Made by a program: the position numbers and the translations under genes | In this document: positions 26,100-34,268 of the stretch, one piece after another | Position numbering within the stretch: the first letter of the stretch is position 1 | How the letters are laid out: each line of letters opens with the position of its first letter | The notes under the pieces: model-generated | Told to the model about the DNA's origin: nothing | What the model saw: the letters and a program-made list of their open reading frames with translations, nothing else | The model's database searches: none | Origin: Muribaculaceae bacterium | Lineage (GTDB): Bacteria; Bacteroidota; Bacteroidia; Bacteroidales; Muribaculaceae | Direction of reading: 5' to 3' | NCBI GenBank assembly: GCA_017626045.1 | Contig: JAGAJP010000059.1 | Coordinates: forward strand, 1 to 64,000 | DNA length: 64,000 nucleotides

Positions 26100-27083
26100 A
26101 TGAAATTTAGAACCGAATATGAGGCGCGTCCTTGTGCCAATCTTCTCAATCCTGAGCTTCCGATAGTGCTCATCGGGTCTTGTTTCACCGACTATATCGG
26201 AGAGAGAATGAGAAAGTGCCGCTGGAGGGCTTTCCCGAATATCTGCGGTACTCTATACAATCCGAAGTCAATCGCAAATATACTCAGAATTGCCTGCGAC
26301 CGGGGTAGTGCATTCAAAACCATCGAGGATTCAATCGCCCAAAGAGACCAACTATGGGTGTCATGGCTAACTGACTCTACTTGCACTACTTATAGCCGAC
26401 AAGACACTGAAGAGAGCGTAAACAAACATCTCAAGTCGCTGAGAATGCATTTGGCGGAGGCTAAAGCATTGATAGTGACCTTCGGAACTGCATGGATTTA
26501 TGAGTTGAGCGAGCGTCCTGGATACGTCGTATCAAACTGCCATAAGTTCCCGGCTGACACTTTCCGACGTCGTCGCCTTTCCATATCTGAAATTGTCTCT
26601 GATTGGAAAGACCTCATAAGTTTGCTCTCACAAACATACCCCGACCTTAGAATCGTCTTTACAGTAAGCCCCGTGCGTCATCTGAAAGACGGCTTCGAGG
26701 GCAATAGTCGTTCAAAAGCTATCCTTCAGCTTGCGTGCGAAGAGATTTGTCAATGCTCTGATCTCGTTGACTATTTCCCCGCTTTTGAGATTGTCAACGA
26801 TGACCTGCGCGACTACCGTTTCTATAACGCCGACCTGGTCCATCCATCCCCCGAGGCGGTGGAATATATTTGGCAGAAATTCCAGGACCGTTATCTCTCC
26901 GCCGAGTCCCGGGCATTACTGAAAGAAGGAGAAAAAGTGACGAACAGGCTCAACCATCGCCCCATCGTTTATGGCAGTGGCGACTTGGCTCAATACGCCG
27001 CATCTATTGAAAGATTTAAAACTGATGAATATTACAACAAATTCATGTCTGCCCATCCCGACATGCTGAGCATCGACGAGTAA
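26100..27083 (+). CDS. GSCFA-domain protein, SGNH-hydrolase-like
   Basis: 327 aa. The family motif appears as PIVLIGSCFTDYIGERM (GSCF then T instead of A), with FGTAWIYE near residue 125 and ADLVHPSPEAVEYIWQKF near residue 245. GSCFA proteins have no settled function. The N-terminal GSC and the late D..HPSP resemble blocks I and V of SGNH esterases, so removal or transfer of O-acyl groups is a reasonable guess, fitting the two acyltransferases in the same cluster. It is the last gene before the terminator. Confidence 0.8.
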   Translation: MKFRTEYEARPCANLLNPELPIVLIGSCFTDYIGERMRKCRWRAFPNICGTLYNPKSIANILRIACDRGSAFKTIEDSIAQRDQLWVSWLTDSTCTTYSRQDTEESVNKHLKSLRMHLAEAKALIVTFGTAWIYELSERPGYVVSNCHKFPADTFRRRRLSISEIVSDWKDLISLLSQTYPDLRIVFTVSPVRHLKDGFEGNSRSKAILQLACEEICQCSDLVDYFPAFEIVNDDLRDYRFYNADLVHPSPEAVEYIWQKFQDRYLSAESRALLKEGEKVTNRLNHRPIVYGSGDLAQYAASIERFKTDEYYNKFMSAHPDMLSIDE

Positions 27084-27133
27084 GTTCTAGAATGTCGGCA
27101 TCGCCGGCGGTAACATAAGAATAAAAACATAAG

Positions 27134-27178
27134 CGGCTGCAACTCAAAAAAAAGTTGCAGCCGTTTCTGTTTTTTTTA
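27134..27178 (+). terminator. Terminator closing the polysaccharide cluster
   Basis: An 11-bp stem, CGGCTGCAACT (27134-27144) with its complement (27153-27163), is followed by TTTCTGTTTTTTTT. The loop is A-rich (CAAAAAAA), so on the minus strand a T run also precedes the stem and the hairpin may act on both converging units. Confidence 0.9.
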
Positions 27179-27184
27179 ATGCTT

Positions 27185-28315
27185 TTACAGCTTATAGACT
27201 TCCACTCCCGCAAGCAGGAAGCAGCCTGTGCCGTAATCGTCAAAGTCGGGCACCGAGTCGTAAGCTACCGGCTGACCGTCTTTCGGTTCCTTGCCGGTTC
27301 CCTGTACATACCCGAGATAACCGTTTTCGTGTACCGCGTCCTTCACCATAGCGTTCCACGCCTTGGTGATGACAGGCATATATGTTTTCTTGTCAATGAT
27401 GCCGTTGCGTACGCCCCATGCCATGCCGTAGACAAAGAGTGCTGTGCCGGTCAACTCTTTACCGCCAAAGTTGTTGGGGTCGTGGAGCGATACATTCCAG
27501 AAGCCGTCCGGACGCTGGCACTTTACAAGTGCGGCACACATCGTCTGCAGGTCCTTGACATACACCTGACGATGCGGATCATCTGCCGGGGTATCCTCAA
27601 GCACCCTCACAAGAGCGGCTACAACCCAGCCGTTGCCTCTCGACCAATAGCAGTCCTCTCCGTTTGGCTCCTTATAGGGGGGCACAAAGTCGGCGTCACG
27701 CCACCAGAGGCCGTCCTTCTCGTTGTACAGTCCTCCGGCAAGAGTATTGCGGCTCCACTCATACATATCCCATGCCTTCTCGCTGTAACGCTTGTCGCCT
27801 GTCACCGCGCTGAGCTTTGTCAGCACCGGCATACCCATCTGGATAGCGTCAATCCATGTCCAGTCATCAACCTGTGGTGTGTTCACAAGCATGTTGCAAA
27901 GTGAGATTGTCTGAGTCAGCATCTCAGGCTTTGGGGTCAGTTTGTAGAGGTCGATATAGGTCTGGCCGCATGCGTAGTTGTCGGCATTGCGTGTAGTGGT
28001 GTCATCGCGGCGCATACCCCATTTGAAACCTTCAGCCCAGTCTGTGGCATACTGCCAGTATTTCTTATTGGGATAAATCGAATGCAGCGCCATCAGTCCC
28101 TCGTAATATATGGCTCTTGTCCATATATTTGCCTCATATACCTTTTTGCGCGAATAGTAAGGGATACCCAGGAGGGGATCCGGATGTTTGCGCATATAGA
28201 GGTCGTTTACTTTAATCAGAGTCTTCAGGGTCTCCTCGCGGGGAGGCAGCGACTCCGCTCCGAACGCCGGCACCACCATTAGCAGTGTCAGCAATCCTAA
28301 AATTACTTTCTTCAT
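27185..28315 (-). CDS. GH105 unsaturated rhamnogalacturonyl hydrolase, secreted
   Basis: 376 aa with a signal peptide (KKVILGLLTLLMVVPAFGA). The (alpha/alpha)6 GH105 family shows KKVYEANIWTRAIYYEGLMA, RNADNYACGQTYIDLY and CYWSRGNGWVVAALVRVLED. Such enzymes remove the 4,5-unsaturated galacturonyl residue left at the non-reducing end by rhamnogalacturonan or pectate lyases. No polysaccharide lyase is in the window, so the unsaturated ends must be made by another locus or organism. It is the last gene of the minus-strand pectin locus, 27 bases after the GH106 gene. Confidence 0.92.
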   Translation of the reverse strand: MKKVILGLLTLLMVVPAFGAESLPPREETLKTLIKVNDLYMRKHPDPLLGIPYYSRKKVYEANIWTRAIYYEGLMALHSIYPNKKYWQYATDWAEGFKWGMRRDDTTTRNADNYACGQTYIDLYKLTPKPEMLTQTISLCNMLVNTPQVDDWTWIDAIQMGMPVLTKLSAVTGDKRYSEKAWDMYEWSRNTLAGGLYNEKDGLWWRDADFVPPYKEPNGEDCYWSRGNGWVVAALVRVLEDTPADDPHRQVYVKDLQTMCAALVKCQRPDGFWNVSLHDPNNFGGKELTGTALFVYGMAWGVRNGIIDKKTYMPVITKAWNAMVKDAVHENGYLGYVQGTGKEPKDGQPVAYDSVPDFDDYGTGCFLLAGVEVYKL

Positions 28316-28342
28316 TATATTATAATATTAAATTTTCAATTC

Positions 28343-31084
28343 TCAATTATCAATTATCAAAGGAGTCAGAGACACCTTTGAGTTAAGTCCCGCCGGAACA
28401 GTCTCCCATTCGGAGAAGTCCACCACTTTCGAGTTCGTGACACTCGCCACATTCGCATCCTTGAAAATCTTCCATTTCTTTCCCTTTCGGTCATAGTCTG
28501 CGATTCTGTTGGCAGGCAGATTTGTCACGTCTATGTCAAGGTGGTTGACACCCGGTTTCAGAAGCTTCCCTATTTCTATCGCAAACGGAACGCTCCACAC
28601 TGTGCCGGCTTCAGCACCGTTGACATATACTCGGGCACTCTCCCTGAGGTCTCCGAGATCCAGAAGCCATTCATCTGCCGATACACCGTCCGGCAGTGTG
28701 AAGTCAACTGAATATCTTGCCGTCCCGGTATTGACCTTGGCGGCATCCACAGGAAGATTTGTCCATGCGGTCAGAGTATCGGTTTTGAAAACGCCTTCAA
28801 TCGACGGTTCGCTTTCAACAAACTCAATGCTCCACCCCTTATTTATAACGTAAGGATCACCTGCTTTCTTATAATAAGCCCAGTCTTCCGCATCCACTTT
28901 TCCGGGGAATGTCTTAAGAAGGAGCGACTGACCCGGCTCAACCTGAAGATATATCTCGGTATTGCCGTTGATTCCCTTGCGGGTACGTGCCATCCCTTTC
29001 TTTCCGGTCAATGGATCGAAGATCATCACGCTTTCTGCCGGTGTGGCGAGTGTTTCCCATCCGTCTATTGCGTTTCCTGAGAGTAGCGCGAGGAAATAGT
29101 TGTGTCCGTCGACCTCATTGGTGCGACGCAGAAGCGACACGCCGCGCTCCCTCAATGGCTCGGGACGGGCACCTGTCATCCTTATGGCTGCCTGAAGGTC
29201 TTTTGCCGGAGTCGCCATTTCAGACTCAAGCGCCTTCAGACGGTTTCTTCTTTCCTCAAGATTGCCAAGTCCCGGCACGTCTTTTGGGAGATGCCCTGTG
29301 AATATCACGTTGCCGCCCTGCTCTTTCAGTCGCTTCAATGTCTCAAGTGTCTCCACCGGCATGAAGTTGACAGGTGGCACTATGAGTGCCTTATACACAT
29401 TTCCACCCTTCGACACGATGCTGCCGTTGGATCCGACCTCCAGATCTTGTGCAAGCGCATCCGACAGATAGTCGGGGTCAAGACCGGCGTTCACGAGTTC
29501 CCTTACCATCTGCTTCACTTCAGGCATCTTCTTGTCCATGCTGTGTATGTCAAACATCATGTAGATGCCGTCCTGACGGTGCCACAGGTCATCGATCGGG
29601 AAGTAGAGGAGCACGTCGGAGTCAGGATTGCCTGCGGTAAGGAACGCCTGACAGCGGGTAATGTATTTAAACAGTCCGTCGGCGTCTTTCCAGATAGTGT
29701 TGGTCGGAGACATATTCACCGACGCGTAGAAAAGCCAGCCTGGGAATGCCGCTCCCTTGGGGGAGTAGGGCGCGCCATGGAAAAACATATGGTTCACGCC
29801 TGCCGCCATCATCTGGTCGATTTCAGGCTTGGCAAGAGAAAGAGAGGTGTGAAAATGCTCCGTAAGCCATGTCAGGGTCTCTGCCGACACAAGCGGTTTC
29901 CCTGCCAAGTGCGCTCCGCTCGACGCGAACTTCAGAACTGCCGGATCCGCATCGCTGTGGCGGAACGGACCCGTAGGATGAAGACCCGGTATATCGAGTT
30001 CCGAACGCCCGAAAGACTCGCACTCCGGTATGTCGACCACTGCATAGAGGTCGATGATGTTGGCCGCACTGCCGTGGCTCTGGTTCCTTATCTGCGCTCC
30101 GTGGCTGTGTGCCCATCTCGTCCAGACGTCCGTGAAGTTTTCCTTCAATATCTTTCCGAGAGTGTAGCGATAGTCTCTCACTATCCTTCCGCGAAGTTCT
30201 GTCTGGTTCTTCGTGTCGGCAAATTCCGGAAGATACTGCTCCAGACGGTAGCCGTGGTCTTCTGCAAACTTGTCGAAAAGACCTTCTGTCCAGTCAGACC
30301 CATAGACCTCGTATGAGTCATTGAAGAGAACCTTGGGGAAGATGTCCTGATTGCCGGAAAACGCCTTGTCGAATCTGTCGAGATATTTCTTGACTGCAGT
30401 GCTGTCGTAATGGTTCACCACATATCCTTCGCCGCCGGGTGCCGCTCTCTTCACTTTCTGGAATGTCCTGCCTGCGAAAAGGGCATATACCTCCCAGTTG
30501 CCGCCTTTGGGAGCTTTCCAGTTTAGGGTGGTGTCTTTTTTCAGACGGTCGGTGATGTCTATCCGGCGGTCGCCGTTGACTGCCATTATCTTCTCTACTG
30601 TCGCCACCCGACGCTGGCGCGCATCCTCCGGCACGATCTTGCCGTCCACTTTCTTGCCGGCAGCGACATCCCATTTGCGAATCACAAGTTTTCTCGCACT
30701 TTCAGCTTCAGTCACCTGAGGTCCTCCGAAAGGCCACCCGGTTCCGTTGTTCATCTCTGTCTGAAGTCCGAGACGCTTGTTTTCCTCGCTCACATGGCGA
30801 AGCATACTCATCCATTTCTCGGAGAGGTAGGGAATGTCGTTCGCCTCGTTGCCCTGCACTCCGAAGATTGGGGTTATCTCCACTCCTCCGAGTCCCTGAC
30901 GGGCAAATTCCTCAAGATTGTAGGTCAGGCCTGCCGGATCTACTGCGCTGCCATGCCACCACCATCTCACAAACGGCCTGTTGACTGTTGCCTCTTCATA
31001 CCAGTCGGTCGGACTGCCTCCGCCATACATGGCTACCGCCATGCTTCCGAACATGCATCCTAAGGCTATTTTTCTGATATTCAT
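28343..31084 (-). CDS. GH106 alpha-L-rhamnosidase
   Basis: 913 aa with an N-terminal signal peptide. The start of the mature protein, VNRPFVRWWWHGSAVDPAGL, then GGVEITPIFGV and TEMNNGTGWPFGGP are characteristic of GH106. C-terminal beta-sandwich sequence (DLGDLRESARVYVNG) follows. GH106 enzymes hydrolyse alpha-L-rhamnose from pectin side chains or rhamnogalacturonan oligosaccharides in the periplasm. Rhamnose catabolic genes are not in the window. It lies 57 bases after the DUF4450-like gene in the same transcription direction. Confidence 0.92.
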   Translation of the reverse strand: MNIRKIALGCMFGSMAVAMYGGGSPTDWYEEATVNRPFVRWWWHGSAVDPAGLTYNLEEFARQGLGGVEITPIFGVQGNEANDIPYLSEKWMSMLRHVSEENKRLGLQTEMNNGTGWPFGGPQVTEAESARKLVIRKWDVAAGKKVDGKIVPEDARQRRVATVEKIMAVNGDRRIDITDRLKKDTTLNWKAPKGGNWEVYALFAGRTFQKVKRAAPGGEGYVVNHYDSTAVKKYLDRFDKAFSGNQDIFPKVLFNDSYEVYGSDWTEGLFDKFAEDHGYRLEQYLPEFADTKNQTELRGRIVRDYRYTLGKILKENFTDVWTRWAHSHGAQIRNQSHGSAANIIDLYAVVDIPECESFGRSELDIPGLHPTGPFRHSDADPAVLKFASSGAHLAGKPLVSAETLTWLTEHFHTSLSLAKPEIDQMMAAGVNHMFFHGAPYSPKGAAFPGWLFYASVNMSPTNTIWKDADGLFKYITRCQAFLTAGNPDSDVLLYFPIDDLWHRQDGIYMMFDIHSMDKKMPEVKQMVRELVNAGLDPDYLSDALAQDLEVGSNGSIVSKGGNVYKALIVPPVNFMPVETLETLKRLKEQGGNVIFTGHLPKDVPGLGNLEERRNRLKALESEMATPAKDLQAAIRMTGARPEPLRERGVSLLRRTNEVDGHNYFLALLSGNAIDGWETLATPAESVMIFDPLTGKKGMARTRKGINGNTEIYLQVEPGQSLLLKTFPGKVDAEDWAYYKKAGDPYVINKGWSIEFVESEPSIEGVFKTDTLTAWTNLPVDAAKVNTGTARYSVDFTLPDGVSADEWLLDLGDLRESARVYVNGAEAGTVWSVPFAIEIGKLLKPGVNHLDIDVTNLPANRIADYDRKGKKWKIFKDANVASVTNSKVVDFSEWETVPAGLNSKVSLTPLIIDN

Positions 31085-31141
31085 ATTTATAAATATTTAT
31101 CTGTTCTATCTGTTTATCAAGTTGCTTCCTGCCGACAAGTT

Positions 31142-34100
31142 CTATTTTTGCTGTGTCAATGACATAAGTCCTATCACCACATCGTTGGAAACAGTCTTCA
31201 AGGTAAGTTGTTTCAGTTCCTTACGTCTGTCAGTCGGAAGGTCGAGAAGGATGCCGGCACCTCCCGGTATCCTGCGGGGCTCAACGCCCTCAATTCCCAA
31301 CTCATCACCGATTCTACGGCTCTGTCTTCCGTCCATGAGACTGAACCGTAGAGGAAGATCGGCTCCGTCGGGCTGCGAGAAGGCATATTCATCGGTATAG
31401 AAATCCTGCTCTATCGGAGCCCATGACACCGGATTCTCAAGAGGATAGTCCACTTTATATCCGTCGGCATATTCCACTGTCACTATGCCGTTGGGGAGTC
31501 CCCACTGCATGTGGTTCGTGCTTCCCGCCATAGCAAGATATATGTGGCTCGATTTTCCTTTGAGAGGTACGGTTATCGAGTCGGGATAATTATCCCACAG
31601 CGAGGTGTAAGCGATGTTGTTGCCTTCTGATGCCATCTTGAACGGAACACCGCTGTCGGTTTTCCATACACCGTTGCTCGATGCAACGATCTTTCGAAAA
31701 CCGGCATCGTCGATCTCTGCCGTCATGGTGGGATGACACCAGTCGCCGATTCCCTGTGCGGGTATCTCAAGGGTGGTCACTGCCGGACGCGGCGAAAGAT
31801 ATCTGTTTTTGAATATGTCGTCAACTTTGGCATTGTAGACTCCGCTTAGGTCTGCCGGAACACAAGCCTTTGACTTGACCTCTGAGAAATCTCCGAATTT
31901 ATTCAAAGCTTTTTCCTTTCCGTCTACCTTCGCTTCATACCATGTCATCAAGCCGTCGGTCTTTTCCACAAATGTCACCGGACCTTCGCGGCGCACTTTC
32001 CCGGTGGGAAGCTCCGGAAGTATTCTTCCATATTCTATCACCACCTCACTTCTTTCCGCAGAGGGAACAGAGATGATGATGCGGGGATATCCCACAGATT
32101 CGCTGTCAATGCTCCATTCTGCCGGTTTGCCGTTTACTGAGACAGACGAAACTCCTCTGCCGTTGGCGGTCAGTAAGATTTCCGGATTGCCCGGATAGCG
32201 GTTGGCGATGTCGTAGGTGGTTTTACCATCTTTTCTTGTGAAGGAATAAGAGAAATCCGGCAGATTCACCGATGCCTCGTTCCAGTCGCTTGGGTAACCC
32301 GGCACAAGGTCGATATGCGGATGCTCGTCAAGGAGGTCCGGACGAATGCCGTAAAGCCCTTCAGTCAGGGCCCGGCTCCATACACCTATCGGGTCTGCGA
32401 AGTCGCGGTAGCATTCACCGCGTGCCGCATCGAGCCGGCTGATCTGGCCGAAGTTGAGCGGAGACGCTCCCATGAGCATGTTGTCGTATGCAGTGCCTTT
32501 CATAAGCGCGTAGGCATCATCAGGTCTTCCCGCCTGCCAGTAGGCGAGTGCCGTGTGCATAACTTCCGCTATCGCCACATTGTTGATGCTCCAAGAATAT
32601 GGCTTCCAGTTGGTGGTGGAGATAGTATAGAGTGTGTCTCCTTCGACCACTGTCACGGGGATATGGGGTATTTCCCTGTCGATATATACTGTTGCGGCGT
32701 ATGCCTTCAGTCTGTCGGCTATTTCGGAGTCTATGGCATGATATATGGTCCACACAGCCGGTTTCTCATGCAGCCGGGCATATCCCATCATATCCTGAAA
32801 CTCCGCCCAATGTCCTTTGCCGTCTATCCACAATGCCGAGTCTATGGCGTTGGTGGTCTTGAGAGCCTCTGCCTCGAATTGAGCCGGATCTTCACCGATT
32901 CGCTTGGCTACGATGGCGGCTAGTCTGTTGGCAAACGCGTTGTAGGCAGAAGAGTGAGTCACCTTGCCGCCGTTGTAATAAAGGGCGTCGCTCGCCCAGA
33001 TACAGCAATATGCGTCATAAAGTCCGTCGTTGTCGGGATCGAAGTTCTTCTTTTCCCACTCAAGATGACGTTTGAGCACCGGAAACAGCCTTCTCATCGT
33101 GGCGGTGTCGCCGGTGTGCCGGAAATGTCGGAGCATCGCGTCAATATACACGAGATTCATGTCATAGTGCGACATTTCATTCTTGTGTCCCGGTCGGCGG
33201 CAGATGTAGCCGTCACTATACATGGGGGTTCCCCACACCTTTCTTGCTCTTGCGAGATTGAGTGCGGTGTCCTGCTGTGGATGAGGATAGACAGCGGGTA
33301 TGCTGTCTATCTGGTTCCCTGCATAGTTGAGAAAATGAGTAAGAGCTCTGTCGTGTCTGCCGATGGCGTCGCCGGCATACGCCCCGCGCCATCCGAGATG
33401 CGGAGTGCGCCAGCCTATGGAGCCGTGAAGCCATGCCTCTCCGCTCCAGATGGCGTCTGCTGATATGGCAAGTGCGCCTCCTGCCGGCTGCAGCCATGCA
33501 TCGGGGGCTTTGAACACCACGGTCGACGCAAGTGCGCTGCGGTCGCGCTCCGCTCGGGCGACAAGCTCCGGAAGGCTGCTGTAGTCCGGCACATCCTTGC
33601 CCGGAACCAATGCCAGGTATTCGGATTCACCGGGCTTGAGGTCAATAGTACCCTCAAGCGATGGCAGGTCAGTTATCTTGGTCTTGGCGTCCCCCGTAAG
33701 GATATGCAGCTTATAGTGAGTCTTGCCGTCAAAGTCTACTGTCACTTCCCCCGGCTTGGAGACTGTATATGTATTTCCCTTGCAGTTCTCCTCACGGAAA
33801 TCGAAACAGTCGGGTCGGTCGACACCGAGGTCTCCCTCGCGGGAAAAACGCTTGCCCGTAGCGCCGCCGTAACGGAACGCAATCTCATGTGTCCGAGTCG
33901 ACGTGTTGGTAAGTTTCCAGATTATGATGTCTTCCGTCTTGCCGGCAAGCACTTCGAGATTTACTCCTCCCTGGCTGTAATCCATGCGTCCGGGAGTATA
34001 GACTGCCGTGCAGTCTCCCTCCGGAAGCCATATCCGCATATTGCCTCCCATATTGGGAAGATAGATTCCAAATTCCGGATAGTCTGAACAGTCTACTCGA

Positions 34101-34264
34101 AATCCGGTGTGGGCGCCATAAAGCGCCCGATTGTATTTCACCGTCCCGTTGGTCGCGGTCACAGAATTTCCGGAAGGTGTATAGTGAATGCCGGGAGCGG
34201 CAGCCCCAGCTGTTACGCTGAGTGCCGCCGCCACTACTGATAAGATTCTAATTGTTCCGTTCAT
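31142..34264 (-). CDS. DUF4450 six-hairpin glycosidase-like protein
   Basis: 1040 aa with a signal peptide (ending near AGAAAPG). The N-terminal region has KYNRALYGAHTGFRVD and PEFGIYLPNMGGNMRIWLP, which I recall as the DUF4450 pattern. The middle third (DAIWSGEAWLHGSIGWRTPH, LEWEKKNFDPDNDGLYDAYC) looks like an (alpha/alpha)6 toroid of the rhamnosidase/six-hairpin clan, and a beta-sandwich-rich region ends the protein. The catalytic residues and family number are not known to me. Between GH106 and a second six-hairpin protein, it probably cuts a pectin-derived glycoside. Confidence 0.72.
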   Translation of the reverse strand: MNGTIRILSVVAAALSVTAGAAAPGIHYTPSGNSVTATNGTVKYNRALYGAHTGFRVDCSDYPEFGIYLPNMGGNMRIWLPEGDCTAVYTPGRMDYSQGGVNLEVLAGKTEDIIIWKLTNTSTRTHEIAFRYGGATGKRFSREGDLGVDRPDCFDFREENCKGNTYTVSKPGEVTVDFDGKTHYKLHILTGDAKTKITDLPSLEGTIDLKPGESEYLALVPGKDVPDYSSLPELVARAERDRSALASTVVFKAPDAWLQPAGGALAISADAIWSGEAWLHGSIGWRTPHLGWRGAYAGDAIGRHDRALTHFLNYAGNQIDSIPAVYPHPQQDTALNLARARKVWGTPMYSDGYICRRPGHKNEMSHYDMNLVYIDAMLRHFRHTGDTATMRRLFPVLKRHLEWEKKNFDPDNDGLYDAYCCIWASDALYYNGGKVTHSSAYNAFANRLAAIVAKRIGEDPAQFEAEALKTTNAIDSALWIDGKGHWAEFQDMMGYARLHEKPAVWTIYHAIDSEIADRLKAYAATVYIDREIPHIPVTVVEGDTLYTISTTNWKPYSWSINNVAIAEVMHTALAYWQAGRPDDAYALMKGTAYDNMLMGASPLNFGQISRLDAARGECYRDFADPIGVWSRALTEGLYGIRPDLLDEHPHIDLVPGYPSDWNEASVNLPDFSYSFTRKDGKTTYDIANRYPGNPEILLTANGRGVSSVSVNGKPAEWSIDSESVGYPRIIISVPSAERSEVVIEYGRILPELPTGKVRREGPVTFVEKTDGLMTWYEAKVDGKEKALNKFGDFSEVKSKACVPADLSGVYNAKVDDIFKNRYLSPRPAVTTLEIPAQGIGDWCHPTMTAEIDDAGFRKIVASSNGVWKTDSGVPFKMASEGNNIAYTSLWDNYPDSITVPLKGKSSHIYLAMAGSTNHMQWGLPNGIVTVEYADGYKVDYPLENPVSWAPIEQDFYTDEYAFSQPDGADLPLRFSLMDGRQSRRIGDELGIEGVEPRRIPGGAGILLDLPTDRRKELKQLTLKTVSNDVVIGLMSLTQQK

Positions 34265-34268
34265 GATG

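Noticed and set aside
29102-30316. 404-codon frame antisense to the GH106 gene
   Set aside because: No domain, no ribosome site, fully covered by the rhamnosidase gene.
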